Part shown: in pieces, positions 45,746-57,275 of the stretch
Position numbering within the stretch: the first letter of the stretch is position 1
Layout of the letters: the number at the start of each line of letters is the position of its first letter
DNA from: Rheum nobile
Taxonomy: Eukaryota; Streptophyta; Magnoliopsida; Caryophyllales; Polygonaceae
NCBI GenBank assembly: GCA_027886185.1
Contig: WOAB01000568.1
Span: 11,540,501 to 11,604,500, forward strand
Length of the DNA: 64,000 bases
Direction: 5' to 3'
The notes under the pieces: generated by a model
The model's database searches: none
Told to the model about the DNA's origin: nothing
Seen by the model: the letters and a program-made list of their open reading frames with translations, nothing else
Position numbers and translations under genes: made by a program

Positions 45746-47414
45746 GGGCGAACGTAATCATCGACATAGGTTTCTTCAGCGGAGATAGATTTTTGAGGGC
45801 CAGATCGCGGCAGGACCACCGCGGGGCGTTGGTCATCGCCGCGGGGCGGTGGGGTCGCGGTGAGATTACTGGTACCAGCCGCCGGGTCGCGGTGAGGATC
45901 GCCGCGGGGCGGTGCCAACAGGTCTTCTTTACTGGCTTCTCCTTCAATTTCTGGTCGGGCCGCGGTAGCATCCACCGCGGGGTGTTCGGTGATTTTCTCC
46001 TTCACAATCTCGTTCTCCTCTTCAGCTATAGGAACAACGTCCAACTTCTTTCCACTTCTGAGCGTGATAGCACTCACGTTCTCCCTTGGGTTCACAGTAG
46101 TCTGGGAGGGTAGGGAGTTGGAGGTCCTCTGGTCAATCTTGGTCACAAAATCAGCTAGTTGACCAATCTGCCTCTCCATGTTCTTAATACTTGACTCAGT
46201 AACCTGCACATGCGTGGCAAAATGCTGAGTCAGAGTCTTTAGCATCTCCTCGGTAGAAGCTCCGGATGTTTGGCCCTGAGGCCTCTGTTGATACGGGACT
46301 CTCTACTGGTATTGTTGTTGTGCCGACTGTTGACCACCTTGAGGGTCACTCCATCTGAAACCTGGGTGGTCACGCCCTCTCGGATTATAATTGGGCTGTC
46401 CACCAAACTGTGGCCTAGGGGGTCCATAACCTCCTATAGCATTCACTTCAGCAACACCCTCCTCTTGCAACTGAGGACAAGTGTCGGTGGGATGGTACTA
46501 GTCAGCGCAAAGTCCACAAACTTTAACTTGTTGAGGGGCATTTTGATTTGCCATTCTCTTCACCATCTCCTTTAGCTCGGCTAACTCGGTCAACATTGGG
46601 CTTGGTCCGGCAGGGGTCACAGCATTGACCGCCTTCCTTTGGTATGTCTTCCCAAAACTCCTGGTACTCTCACTCATCTCCTGGAATCTCTCCATGGCTG
46701 CATCATATTCAGGATGCTTCCACCGCATGCAGCGTCAACCATCCTTCTCTCTTGGTCCAGCAGACCATTGTGTAAATAGAGGACAAGGTCCTGCTTGGCG
46801 TATCCATGGAACGGGCAGCTGGAGCAAAGTCTCTTGTACCGCTCAAGATAGTCATACAACGTCTCATCACCAGCCTGCTCAATGTTGGCAATTGCCTTTT
46901 TCAAGGCATTCGCCTTCTTCATTGGAAAGTACTTATCCAGGAACGCCTTGTGCAGTTTATTCCAGGTATCTATGGTTCCTGGTGGCAAGTGATAGTACCT
47001 GTCGCTTGCAGAGTCTAGCAGGGAGAAACCAAAAGCTCTCATCTTGATTTGGTCTTTCGTCACATTCCTGGGCTTCATAGTCATGCAGACATTGTGGAAT
47101 TTGCCCAGGTGAGAGATCGGATCCTCTCCACTCAGACCGTGGAACTTCGGAAGATAAGCAACAACTCCAGACTTTAGCTCAAAATTCACCCCTTCACCAA
47201 GTGCAGGGATGACGACAGCCAGGGGTTGCGCTCCAATATTCGGCTCAGTAATCTCTCTCAGAGTTCCAGCCATTGCAAAAGCAGGGATGTTATCTGGCTC
47301 AACTACCTCAACCTCTTCTTCTTCTCTTTGATTGTGCAGGTTCCCAAGGAATGATCTGTCAATCTCTGGATCAAAAGCAGCTAGAGGGGAGTCAGTAGAA
47401 CGGGTGTCGACCAT
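45691..47414 (-). pseudogene. Gag of the Athila-like element (frameshift, two TAG stops)
   Basis: Start taken as ATG at 47414 (MVDTRSTDSP). The core has YLPKFHGLSGEDPISHLGKF, AFGFSLLDSA, WNKLHKAFLDKYFP and LYDYLERYKRLCSSCP, typical of Athila/Tat gag. A frameshift near 46700-46730, then TAG at 46498-46500 inside a zinc-knuckle-like CGLCAD...YHPTDTC and TAG at 46303-46305. The C-terminal linker (about 45815-45990) contains several GC palindromes read in frame as PPRGD-type residues. It overlaps the protease frame by some 55 bp. Confidence 0.8.
45811..45992. repeat. GC palindromes within the gag linker
   Basis: Five or six copies of CACCGCGGGGCGGTG and relatives such as GCCGGGTCGCGGTG, in the coding region. 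These are the same motif as in the LTRs and in the env-like leader. Confidence 0.8.
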
Positions 47415-47469
47415 AAGATAGGTCTCCACCAGGAATCAATCACAAAAACACACAACAAAACAGAAATCT

Positions 47470-47487
47470 TCCCCGGCAACGGCGCCA
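47470..47487 (-). promoter_or_regulatory. Primer binding site of the Athila-like element
   Basis: Minus-strand TGGCGCCGTTGCCGGGGA, four bases from the 5' LTR. This primer site is typical of Athila/Tat Gypsy elements and does not match initiator methionine tRNA. Confidence 0.88.
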
Positions 47488-47491
47488 AATT

Positions 47492-48896
47492 TGACGGGCT
47501 GGAAATGCGCAATGCAAATGTCGTTGATTAGCCTTATCAGAGTAAAAAGTCCTAACAGACCTACTAAACAGATGTATAGTAAGCAAGCAAGGGTCGAACC
47601 CACAGGGAAGATCTGATGCAGTAATGCAATTGTGAATGACAAGTAACAAGTAACTAGGGGGTCTTGTAATCAAGCAGAGCAAAGCAAACAAAGCAGACAA
47701 ATTCGGTTATTGTAAGAATATGATGGGGAAAGTAGTCCTACTAGAGCGAGATCCACAATACAGAGATATGATTCGATCACTGAAATCTATTTAATCCAAG
47801 TTCTTTTTCTATCCTTATGTTTGTTCTCACCCTGATCTTAAGTACTATTGATTCTCACAGTTGTCAGTAGACTTATTACTATGCCAATGGTAAAGCACCT
47901 CCGATTCTCACAGTTGTCGGTGTACTTTACCACCAACAAAGCAATAGCAATGCATACAAGGATATAGGATACATGCAAATAGAAAGACGTATTAATACTC
48001 GCATTCAACTGATTCTCACTCACAATTGTACGCTCGGAACCCCTATACGCACAATTGTGTTTGCTACTAGATATGCACTCGGAACCCCTATATGCAATCC
48101 TAGCAATTGATAAAAAGTATTCAACCTAGTTGATCAGGCTAAGAAGAACAACAAGAAATCAATATTCAATATAACCAAGAGAATCAAACCAACACTTATA
48201 AGGATAAGAACAAGGAATAGAAATCTCACAAACACATCAACTGTATTGCTTCAATCGTCTAGTAGAACAAAGGGAAGTTAGTTCTCCATTCAAGCGTGAA
48301 TGAAGACTAAGGGAAAAGTAACGTCTGATGTAAAGCAGTTGTAACTCTAAAAATCTTCGTTCCTTTCTGCCTCTTAACCTAAAGAGGGCTTAAATAGGTT
48401 TAGGAAAACTAGGTTAAACTAATGCAAACAATAAAGGAAACAAAATAATAAAGATAACGAAGTCTGGACGAAAAATGAAATAAATGTCTTCAGACGTGCG
48501 CTACATTAAACACGGCCGACGCGGGGCGGTGAGATCCACCACGGGGCGTCAGGCTCTCCACCGCGGGGCGGTGGCTTCCTCTGGCGCAGGGCTTCAATCT
48601 TCACTGGGAGTCACCGCCGGGCCGCGGTGATTCTGGCGCAGGGCGGTGAGCTCACTTCTTCAGCTTCTCTTCTTCTTCTTCTGCTCTTCCATCCTACCAA
48701 GTGTTGGTAGTCTTCTCCAAGTATGCTCCAGCAGCTCTATCTCCATCCTCATGTCTCCATCTAAGCTGTAAATCCTGGGATATCTTCACTTCTTTCCATA
48801 ACTTCTGGAACACAGACTTAGCCTAAAAACCTCTCATAAACTCCTCCAAATCATGCTAATAATTGCTAGTAAAGGTGTATGAAATAACACCTATCA
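47492..48896 (-). repeat. 5' LTR of the Athila-like element
   Basis: 1405 bp, TGATAGG...GCCCGTCA on the minus strand. TATTTAAG at 48389-48396; GC palindrome cluster at 48508-48650. It closely matches 29398-30714. Confidence 0.88.
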
Positions 48897-48901
48897 TTAG
48901 G

Positions 48902-49175
48902 CTCTTGCGGGACACGATTATTCTCTAATATAAACCAGATTTCTCTAGCTTTTACTCTCGATTCTCCTAGTTCTAACTTTCATTCTTACTCTTGAAGCGA
49001 CCGACGGCTAAATCTTTTCGACAACTAATTTACTTGACTTGATAAGCCTATTTTCATATCTATATTTTGTATAATTACTAGTTGGCTTGGATTATCTAGA
49101 TATTTTAATCTTATTGTTGTCTAGTTTCCCTTCTTAAGGCGATTCAGGTCGGTTCGATCTTTTCGCCCCAAAACA
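48902..49175. mobile_element. Solo LTR, right part
   Basis: Continues from 29397 and ends CGCCCCAAAACA at 49175, followed by the ATAAG duplication (49176-49180). Non-coding. Confidence 0.7.
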
Positions 49176-49180
49176 ATAAG

Positions 49181-49399
49181 CAATACCAATATTTTTGTCG
49201 TTGTAATTCTTTTGGTGTTTCTGGTCTTAAACAAGAAAGAAAAATGAAAGAGAAAAAACATAAATACATTAAAGTGTCGTCTTGAGAGAAGCAAAACAAA
49301 AGTGCGATGAAGCAACGCATGTGAACAATTTCTTGAAGGTTTATATGTGTAATGCAAATGAGCTCGATTGAAGACTACGGAGCAATATGGGTTGGTGAC
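49181..49399. other. Unassigned DNA before the degenerate Copia
   Basis: No gene. May include the missing start of the Copia 5' LTR. Confidence 0.4.
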
Positions 49400-50061
49400 T
49401 TCATAAAAAAAATCTTATCTTTTATATTAAGAAAGGATGTCAAGCATTGACGTACAAGGATTAGAGATTTGATAGATTAAGAGTATCTCGTTAGTTGGGA
49501 TCTTATTGAGAGAGTGTAGATATCAGATATTATCCTTCTACATCTGATTAGAGTAAGATATCATTTTATAGTTGTGATTTAGAAATGCTTTATAAGTAGC
49601 ACTTGTACTCTAGATCATTTGACGATTTCCAAGGCTATCATGAGAGATAGTGCAATCTATGGAGCTTGAGGTTAAGATTTTGAGGTTTTATGAGGAGTGA
49701 CTAGGCCAGTTTCAGTTTTCTTCTTGTATCTTTGATTTTAGGTTCTTTTTTTTGGTGGGAATTTGATTTTAGGTTCTAGGGATTACATGTTAGGTAAGTT
49801 CACTCGGGTGTCTAGGAAATTTCGAAGTCTTACTTGCTTGTAGATTGTGAATTGAATAAAAGAAGTACTTGTTTGAAATCCTTCTTAGGTAAAAGTAAAA
49901 AGTAAGAAGATAGTAAATTTTATCAAGGATAACTACATTGGTTGCCAAAGGTTCATACTATAAGGTAGCATGTCCTTGAAATTGCGTTTCTATTTTTTCC
50001 GTTGCCTAGGGACTGTTTACTCTTACAATTGCTTTTTCTTTTGACACACTACGTTCCAACA
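49400..50061 (+). repeat. Partial 5' LTR of the degenerate Copia
   Basis: The tail (about 49920-50061) resembles the outer SIRE LTR: TTTTATCAAGGATAACTA, then GGTTGCCAAAGG, then a TTATTCCG-like end. The start is not recognisable. Confidence 0.55.
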
Positions 50062-50113
50062 ATTGGTACAAGAGAGGTTGCTCTAGATTGTGTGATATTT
50101 CATAGTTTACAAC

Positions 50114-52118
50114 ATGAGTTCATCAACACCGCATGTAGGGAACCACATGCAAGCCTCTATTGCTCAAGGTTAGAGAGTTTGACCATACAAGATTTGAAGA
50201 CTATATCAAAGCCAATGACTACAATGCTGGAAAATATATGAGGTTGGCGACTTTGTTCTCTTTTCTACGAAGTTGGCCACGACATCACATAAGGATGCGG
50301 AGAACTATAAAATTCTTGAAATGAACTTCAAAGAAAAGTTGTATCTCCTATTGAACATTCTGAAGAAAACTTACTCAAATTTACAAGGCTTGCAAATTCC
50401 CATGAGATATGGAAGGCGATTGAACATATGCATGTGGGAAGCTAGTCCAGATATGAAGAACATGCACAAGCTCCAAGCAAAAAAGAGTTTTACAACTTCA
50501 CACAAGGCGAAAATGAGACTTCTATTAGTATCAGTCTCACTTCCTACAACTCCTTAATCGACTGAAAGCTCTTTCTATGAAAATTAAAGCTTGAGAAACG
50601 TCTCTTATTGCTATTGATGGGATTATTAGCAAGTACAACATGACAAAGGACTCATCAAGGAGAATCCCATTACTCAAACTTGGAAAAACACTTCCTCATG
50701 TTGAGTAAGAGAAGGCCGAGAATGAAGATGACATAGATGAAGAAATTGCTTTAATCACAAGAGCCATGCGTAAGCTATACAACAAGCGAAAGTTGAGAGG
50801 CAATCGTGACTCTAGGGGGAACAATATGAATGGAAACGTGACATCAAGGATGTTACGTGTTACAAGTGTAGAGAGAAAGGGCACTATGCCAATTCCATTT
50901 CTAAAGATGACGATGGTGGGAAAGAGAAAAAGAAGGCCCTCGTAGTTGTGTGGGGGAAATGATTCTATCGAAGAACCAGAGGCTTGGATAAAGCCTAAGA
51001 AATGCCTCATGGCATACAAAGACATCATCGTCGAAGAAGAGGTAAGTTCTGAATCATTTTATAACTCCTTAATGGAATTTGTTAAATCTGATCTTGTTAA
51101 ACTTGTTAAGAAAGTGTTAAGAGAAACTGTTAAGTTGCAAGATGAAATTGATCAGACTAAGGAACGGGTATGTGTCTGGGTCATCTACGGTACATGCTTT
51201 ACTTGTAGTGTAACTATGAATGGACTTAATTCCTTGAAAACTCCAACAACACTATAAGTACTAACATTGCCGCACTCGAACATGAAAAAGAAAGTTTGAT
51301 CAAACATTATGACAAAGATAGTAAGACAAATTTGATGGTAATTAAGGAGAAACATGATATTCTTATCAGTGCTAGTGCTGAAAAGGGGGAAGACCGTGAG
51401 ATGAAGTTTGTAAAACCTAGATATGGCATTGGGTACATAGGAAGCAATTTCCTAGAACCTGAGAAAGAGCTTAATGAACAAGAACTAAAAGAAATATGAG
51501 ACACGAAACTACAAATGCTAATGCCAAAAAATATGTTCATCTAGAAGAGAGGGTGAGAGTCTTAGAGAGTGGGAAGACAAGGACACATGATTGGAATACT
51601 GCGAAACCTGCTCACAAACGTTGTCTCAAACATTCCAAAGGAAATGAACCCTTGAACATTTACCCTAAGAGTACGTGAGTTTGTTAAGTATGATCTTAAA
51701 TATCCTCATCTGAATTACTACAAACTTTGTTGGAACTATGGTGATAACAGTTATGTATTTAGGGATTTAAAAGGAAGAAAACACAAACATAGTATCACTA
51801 TAACTGAAGGAACAATCGCGATGTGGATTTGAATGAATATTATGAAGCTAGTACTCAATGGAAGAGAAATTAATTCCCTAACCGACCCAAAAAAATATTT
51901 GCTTGCCTAGGTCGTCAAAGCATAATCTTGTCCTTACAAGTTGAGTGGTAAGGAACAACCATTGGTACATTGATAGTGAATCTTCGTGCCATATGACTGA
52001 AAATTATAAAATCTCACCTTACTTCACAAGCATAATGGACGAAACATTTCCTTCAAAGATTAGCGAAAGGGAACAATATCTAGAACATGAAAGTTGAATG
52101 ACCAAATCAAGGCAAGTG
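50114..52118 (+). pseudogene. Degenerate Copia gag and start of protease
   Basis: Begins ATGAGTTCATCAACACC. Gag is broken into short frames; a zinc knuckle CYKCREKGHYANS with its last Cys lost lies near 50855-50900. The Glu/Lys-rich coiled-coil part is near 51000-51600. The protease site reads WYIDSESSCHMTEN (about 51966-52010), with Gly replaced by Glu. The frame is cut at 52118 by the nested element and resumes after 58834. Confidence 0.65.
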
Positions 52119-53058
52119 TGATGGCGCCTTAGCTAGCACCATGACAAGGGCCCCGATTCACATCCATTTGACTTGTGTTGGGTCATCTTTGATCACCATC
52201 CACTTTTCACGAGCCATCTCGGTCATCATTGATCACCATCCACTTTTCACGAGCCATCCTCATGTTAATGAGTAATGCACATCATATTAAACCATTAGAG
52301 TCTAGCTTGTGTGGAACAAACTCGACCGTGGCTCAGTTGGCTCGAAACACTATCTCTAGAGAACGTGCGAGAGCGGCCGCATGATTAGGGCATCGATTAT
52401 GGCTCAATACCTTCGATTTCTCTCGCACACCATGGAGCCCACGTGTTCCATTGCAATACTTGTGATTTTTCCATTGAGCGCCCTAGGATTTTGTAGTTGG
52501 TTCGGTCGAGTTTACCCACCTTGATCAACTCGACGAGTCACCAAGCGAGCAGAGTGAGCCACCCATGTGTCACTCATTCACATCCTATCTTAGCTAGTTA
52601 TCTTTATGTTATTTTAGCACTTTTAATATTATCTTTATGTTTTAAAGTCAGCTTGTTTTGACTTTAGTAGCTTTTAATTGTTTTGATATATTTAGCTTAG
52701 AGATAGAATTTTATGTTGCTTGGATACAAAGCCCGAACCAAATTCTATTTAATCACTTGTTTTCCATTAAATACAATAAGTTTTGAGGTTTTAGTTCCAG
52801 TTGAAGTTTTTCTTACTTTAACCTTAGGGATCACTCGAGCTCATGTGTTCTATACTATCTTTTATAATTTAATTGAACCTAAGTTCAAATATGCACCTTT
52901 AGTGTTGTCCTAAGATACGCTACATCAAAAAGTCCATTGGTTTAACATTCCATATTAAATAGAACAAGGTTGCGGAACATAACTCTAATACGTGGCAAAA
53001 CCAATGAGAGAACATTGGAAATAATAGTGACATATCAAGAAAGAATCGTCATGTATCA
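52119..53058 (+). repeat. Left LTR of the nested Gypsy-type element
   Basis: Matches 57948-58829 with many substitutions and some indels. It is flanked on both sides by AAGTG (52114-52118 and 53059-53063), exactly as a solo LTR would be. Confidence 0.65.
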
Positions 53059-53275
53059 AAGTGATGTCAATTTGGTTAATGAAGTGTCACACAGATTTGT
53101 GATCAAGCTAGGAACAGGGTCTCATTCACTTCTGATCAAGCTAAAAACATTCAAAGGATTCATTGGTTTAACAATCCATAGGAAAGAGAACAAGGTTGAG
53201 GAACTTGACTCTTGGATGGGAACAAACCAACGAGTGAAGATTGGAAACCATTGTCACATACCAAGTGGTATCAGT
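53059..53275 (+). repeat. Copy of the right-flank Copia sequence plus an LTR tail
   Basis: 53059-53135 matches the Copia sequence at 58830-58925 (ATGTCAATTTGGTTAAT, then GTGTCACACAGATTTGTGAT). 53159-53265 repeats the last part of the LTR (CATTGGTTTAAC, then GAGAACAAGGTTGAGGAAC). TGGTATCAG at about 53266-53274 could be the start of a methionine-tRNA primer site. Confidence 0.6.
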
Positions 53276-54248
53276 TGTCAAGGTTTATACTCAAGTTTAA
53301 AACTTTGTTCACATTGTCTTATTCTTGATTCTTCAGCAAGCTATTCCTAATTAACAAATTCCTTCCATCTCAATTGTGGGTGAATCACGCATATACCGCC
53401 ACCCACCACAACCGTTGCCTCCGCCTCCACCACCGGATCTCCACCATTAACCACCACTACCCCTCCGCCACCACAAAACCTAACCACACGTCCCCTATAC
53501 CATTCTATCATTCCATGTTGATAAGATCTTATCCCAACAACCATATCCACCAAAGATCTTATCATATCTTTAAACTTATCATAGAAAGATCTTGTTTTCT
53601 TTTTTGGTATTTTTGTTGATTTTGCAAATTAATATTCAATCATTTAGATTAGATTGACATTACTTGTATTCAAATTTGATAGATGTTAGTAGTTTGCTAG
53701 ATTTCTTGCTTGTTCACCACACTTTTCTCCCACGTCTTGCCCCCCCCCCCCCCCCCCCTTGCACGACACTTCATTTCTCGTGCTATTTTGTGTTTCTTGT
53801 TTGACTTTTTTGTTCTACTTACACCATTAATTCAAAAAACAAACAAAGAATTCATGCAACATAAAGTCAAAAAAGAAGAAGAGGGCAAATCGAAAACTTG
53901 ATCCATAATTTTTTGGCATTTTGGATTTGTGTGTTTCTTGGATATTGCTTGTTTTCTTGCATGATACTTTTCTCTTTATTCCTGCCATTCATTTAATTGG
54001 TTTAATCTTAGGATCCTTCTTTATCAACATTATACTTGGTTACTTGATCTTATCTGTTTTGCCTTACTATCTTTCTATCCTTTCTATCTTTGTCTTATCC
54101 AAAAGCTTGCCACTTTCATCCTTGGTTTATGCCTATCCTACTAAAATTTTAAGCGTTTTATTGCAATGTGATCTTGTATAAGACTTAGAGAAACTTTCCC
54201 TTGTGCGCTTGATTCTTGTAATGTTCTTGTTTTTTGGTAGGTTTAACG
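53276..54248 (+). other. Leader of the nested Gypsy-type element
   Basis: Non-coding. Contains a CCACCACC-rich stretch (53395-53480) and a run of 19 C (53740-53758). The short open frames here show no domain. Confidence 0.45.
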
Positions 54249-55625
54249 ATGGAAGGTGAACTGGTTGAAAACCAACCCGCCAGCCCCAAGGAATTCAACA
54301 TAAACCGTATGAAAATATTTATGCAAAGGATGTGATCCGACTTTAAGAATCATTAGAATCTAAGCAAACCGACAAAGCCTCCACCTCCTCTTGTGATGAC
54401 AACAATGAACAACCATCACCAAAAGGGGGCCCAAGAGGCAGTAATGAAGGTCCTAGCAAGGCTGCCGCCAAAGAAAAAGGCAAATTAAAGCACCAATGGA
54501 GTGTCCACCAAGAGTACCACTAAAATCTGTTGTAGCTCCTAAAGACGTGTGACACCAAGATGATGTACTAGACCTAGAATCCCTTGATGAGCAAGACAAC
54601 GTCCTAGCGCACAATTGTGGTAAGCCTAAGGATACTACTTTGGATGAGGAGTGTTTCTAGATATTGGCCTCAACTATACAATTACCGCCACCATGATCAT
54701 GAGCAATGGCAAAGGGGATCTATTCTTTTGTACTAGAATACCTTGTTTTGAACTCTAGGTCACACTCTCATGATCGGTGTGAGAGACAAGTAGACCGGCA
54801 CCATGCAGTCTGCACCCTCAACGCAACAACAATATGTATGATATTAAGATAAAGGTCTAGACTTTATCCGTAGAGAATGATCTCGCTGTGTACTTGGAAT
54901 GGAATCAACGAACAAAGTACATGTTTGATCATTTCCATAATGAGGATTGTAAGAAAGTCGACGTTGCCACCATCCACTTCACCGACAATCCTAGATATTG
55001 CTGGTTTAGGACAAAGGCAAAGAGGGAGAAAAGAGGATGTTGTCCAATTTCTACATGGAATCAACTGACTTATGTCATGCATAAGAAGTTCATTCCAAAA
55101 GATTATGAGGAAAATTCGAGGTACCAAATAACACTCCTCAAGCAAGGGACGAAACCCCCGGTGTAGTACTACAATGAGCTTGAAGCCTTGTTCTACAAGG
55201 CCGGTGTTCAACATTTAGCTAGGGCAATACGCACATGCTACTTGTTGGGCCCCTATATCTCCATAAGAGACAAGCTCAAGTTGCAAGACATCAAGGATGT
55301 GAATACCTTGGTGCATAAGGCAATGATGGCTTACAAGCAAGAGAAAATGAAGAAAAATTATACTTGGTCTACTAATGGCCAAAAGCGGTGTACTACTAAC
55401 AGTAATCCTTCTCTTTCTACAAATAATTCTTCTTCACAACCTCCAAGCACAGCCATGGAGCCATCCACAATCGCTAAGGTGCACCAATCGGCCCCTCAAG
55501 CACAAGAGAGAGCTCATGACCAAGTGTGGTACAAGTGTCAAGGGATTGGTCATAGTCAACGTGATTGCCCTAACAACAAGAAAGTACTCTTCACGAGACA
55601 CGGAGGTTATGAGTCTTGTGAATAA
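54249..55625 (+). pseudogene. Gag of the nested Gypsy-type element
   Basis: Starts ATGGAAGGTGAACTGG and is soon broken. The recognisable part (54888-55625) is a Gypsy gag: YLEWNQRTKYMFDHF, HFTDNPRYCWFRTKAKRE, STWNQLTYVMHKKFIPKDY, then TAG at 55164-55166, then YYNELEALFYKAG and TLVHKAMMAYKQEKMKKNY. The zinc knuckle WYKCQGIGHSQRDC has its first Cys replaced by Trp. Confidence 0.7.
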
Positions 55626-56857
55626 GCAAAACATGTCACCCTTCAATAAGAGGATGAGGAAGAAGAGGATATGGTATGTATGGACCCACATGACTATGGG
55701 GCACCCACACTATAATCGTGCCTTGACCATACAAGAGCACATGAACATAGACCAAAGAGAGAACCTTTTTCATAGCAGATGCATGATTTGAGACGCTACC
55801 TTTGAGTGATCATTGATGGGGGGAAGTTGTCGCAATATTGTAGGAGAAAAGATGGTCAACCACCTAGACTTGGAGACAAAAGCGCACCCCCAATCGTATG
55901 TCCTCCAATGGCTCGCCGATGGTAAAAGTGACAAAATAGTAACAAGGCAATGTTATGTCACTTTGAGTATGGGTCACAACCATGATACATTCCTTGTGAT
56001 GTTAATGACATCAATGTTACTCGTATCTTGCTAGGTTGTCCTTGGGTATTTCATAAAAGGGTAATTCATGATGGCTTCCTGAATAGATACTATTTCTTGC
56101 ATAACGGGAAAAGGGTCAACCTTCACCCACTATCACCCTATATATGCTATTTTGCATGAAGAAAAAACTAGGAAACAATATATCTCTATTGAGATGGAGT
56201 AAGACATTAGAAGCAAAGGAGCGCGCAAGGAGGTTATGAGTCTTGTGAATAAGCAAAATAGGTCACCCTTCAATAACAGGATGAGAAAGAAGGGGAGATA
56301 TAATGTGTGGACCCACATGACTATGGGGCACCCACACTATAATCGTGACTTGACCATACAACAACACGTGAACATAGACCAAAGAGAGAACCTTTTTCAT
56401 AGCAGATGCATTATTCGAGATGCTACCTTTGAGTGATCATTGATGGGGGGAAAGTTGTTGCAATATTGTAGGAGAAAAGGTGGTACACCACCTAGACTTG
56501 GAGACAAAAGCGCATCCTAACCGTATGGCCTCCAATGGCTCGCCGATGGTAAAAGTGACAAAATAGTAACAAGGCAATGTTATGTCACTTTTAGTATGGA
56601 CTACCATGATAAATTCCTTGCGATGTTAATGACATGGATGTTAATCGTATCTTGCTAGGTTGTCCTTGGTTATTTCACAAAAGGGTAATTCATGATGGCT
56701 TCCTGAATAGATACTCTTTCTTACATAACGGGAAAAGGGTCAACCTTCTCCCACTATCACCCTATATATATGCTATTTGGCATGAAGAAAAAGCTAGGAA
56801 ACAATATAACTCTATTGAGATGGAGAGTAAGATGTTGGAAGCAAAGGAACGCAAGGT
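55604..56857 (+). repeat. Tandem duplication, about 627-bp unit, protease region
   Basis: Units 55604-56230 and 56231-56857 are about 90 percent similar by eye. Both start GGTTATGAGTCTTGTG and contain CACATGACTATGGGGCACCC, ATGGGGGGAAGTTGT and CTAGGTTGTCCTTGG. Each carries a protease remnant with GGSCRNIVGEK and LGCPWLFHKR-like blocks. Confidence 0.8.
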
Positions 56858-57275
56858 ACACGCTAACGCACACACAACCATCATCACTACCACAAGTGTG
56901 TCTTCTTCGTCCTCTAGGCGTGCGGTTCTTCTGCTAAGTCGTGACCAGTTATCCAGCCTCACACCACCTTATGAAGTCACATTTCAGGTTGGTGACCAAG
57001 GAAACTATTTGGAAACACGGGAGACGCCGTACAAACCTCCTTTAAGCACAATCACCACCCGTTTTGAATCTTCATCGGGTTTCTGGTCCCTAGAGACACT
57101 TGGCCATCACTTCTTAGTTTCACCACCTTCTATGCATGACACTTTTGGTGGTTGTATACCTCTTGGTGACCAAAGCATATGGTTCGCAACCAGGATATTA
57201 ACTTGTTACACCCTATTTATGCGTCAACTAGTGGCACCATCTCCATCACTACCTCGGTGTTCCATGCCTTCCTAG
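55810..57275 (+). pseudogene. Protease remnants of the nested Gypsy-type element
   Basis: Two tandem copies (near 55815-56150 and 56440-56830). Readable blocks: GGSCRNIVGEKMVNHLDLET, YVLQWLADGKSDKIVTRQCY, NRILLGCPWLFHKRVIHDGF. The usual DSG/DGG site is decayed. After the second copy a Ser-rich stretch runs to 57275 with no RT. Confidence 0.6.

Larger units (their letters stand above)
29398..48896 (-). mobile_element. Athila-like Gypsy element, non-autonomous (interrupted)
   Basis: Minus-strand element with target duplication TTAGG (29393-29397 and 48897-48901). The 5' LTR is 47492-48896, the primer site 47470-47487, gag-protease 44846-47414, the env-like ORF 31419-32660 and the 3' LTR 29398-30714. 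Protease and the env-like region are joined by non-coding DNA: no RT, RNase H or integrase is present. A chromovirus fills 33019-44177. Own length is about 8.3 kb. The gag, the LDLGAS protease and the trailing env-like ORF point to the Athila clade. Confidence 0.82.

Noticed and set aside
53740..53758. Run of 19 C, and the G run at 29562-29573
   Set aside because: Homopolymers prone to slippage and sequencing error; no functional context.
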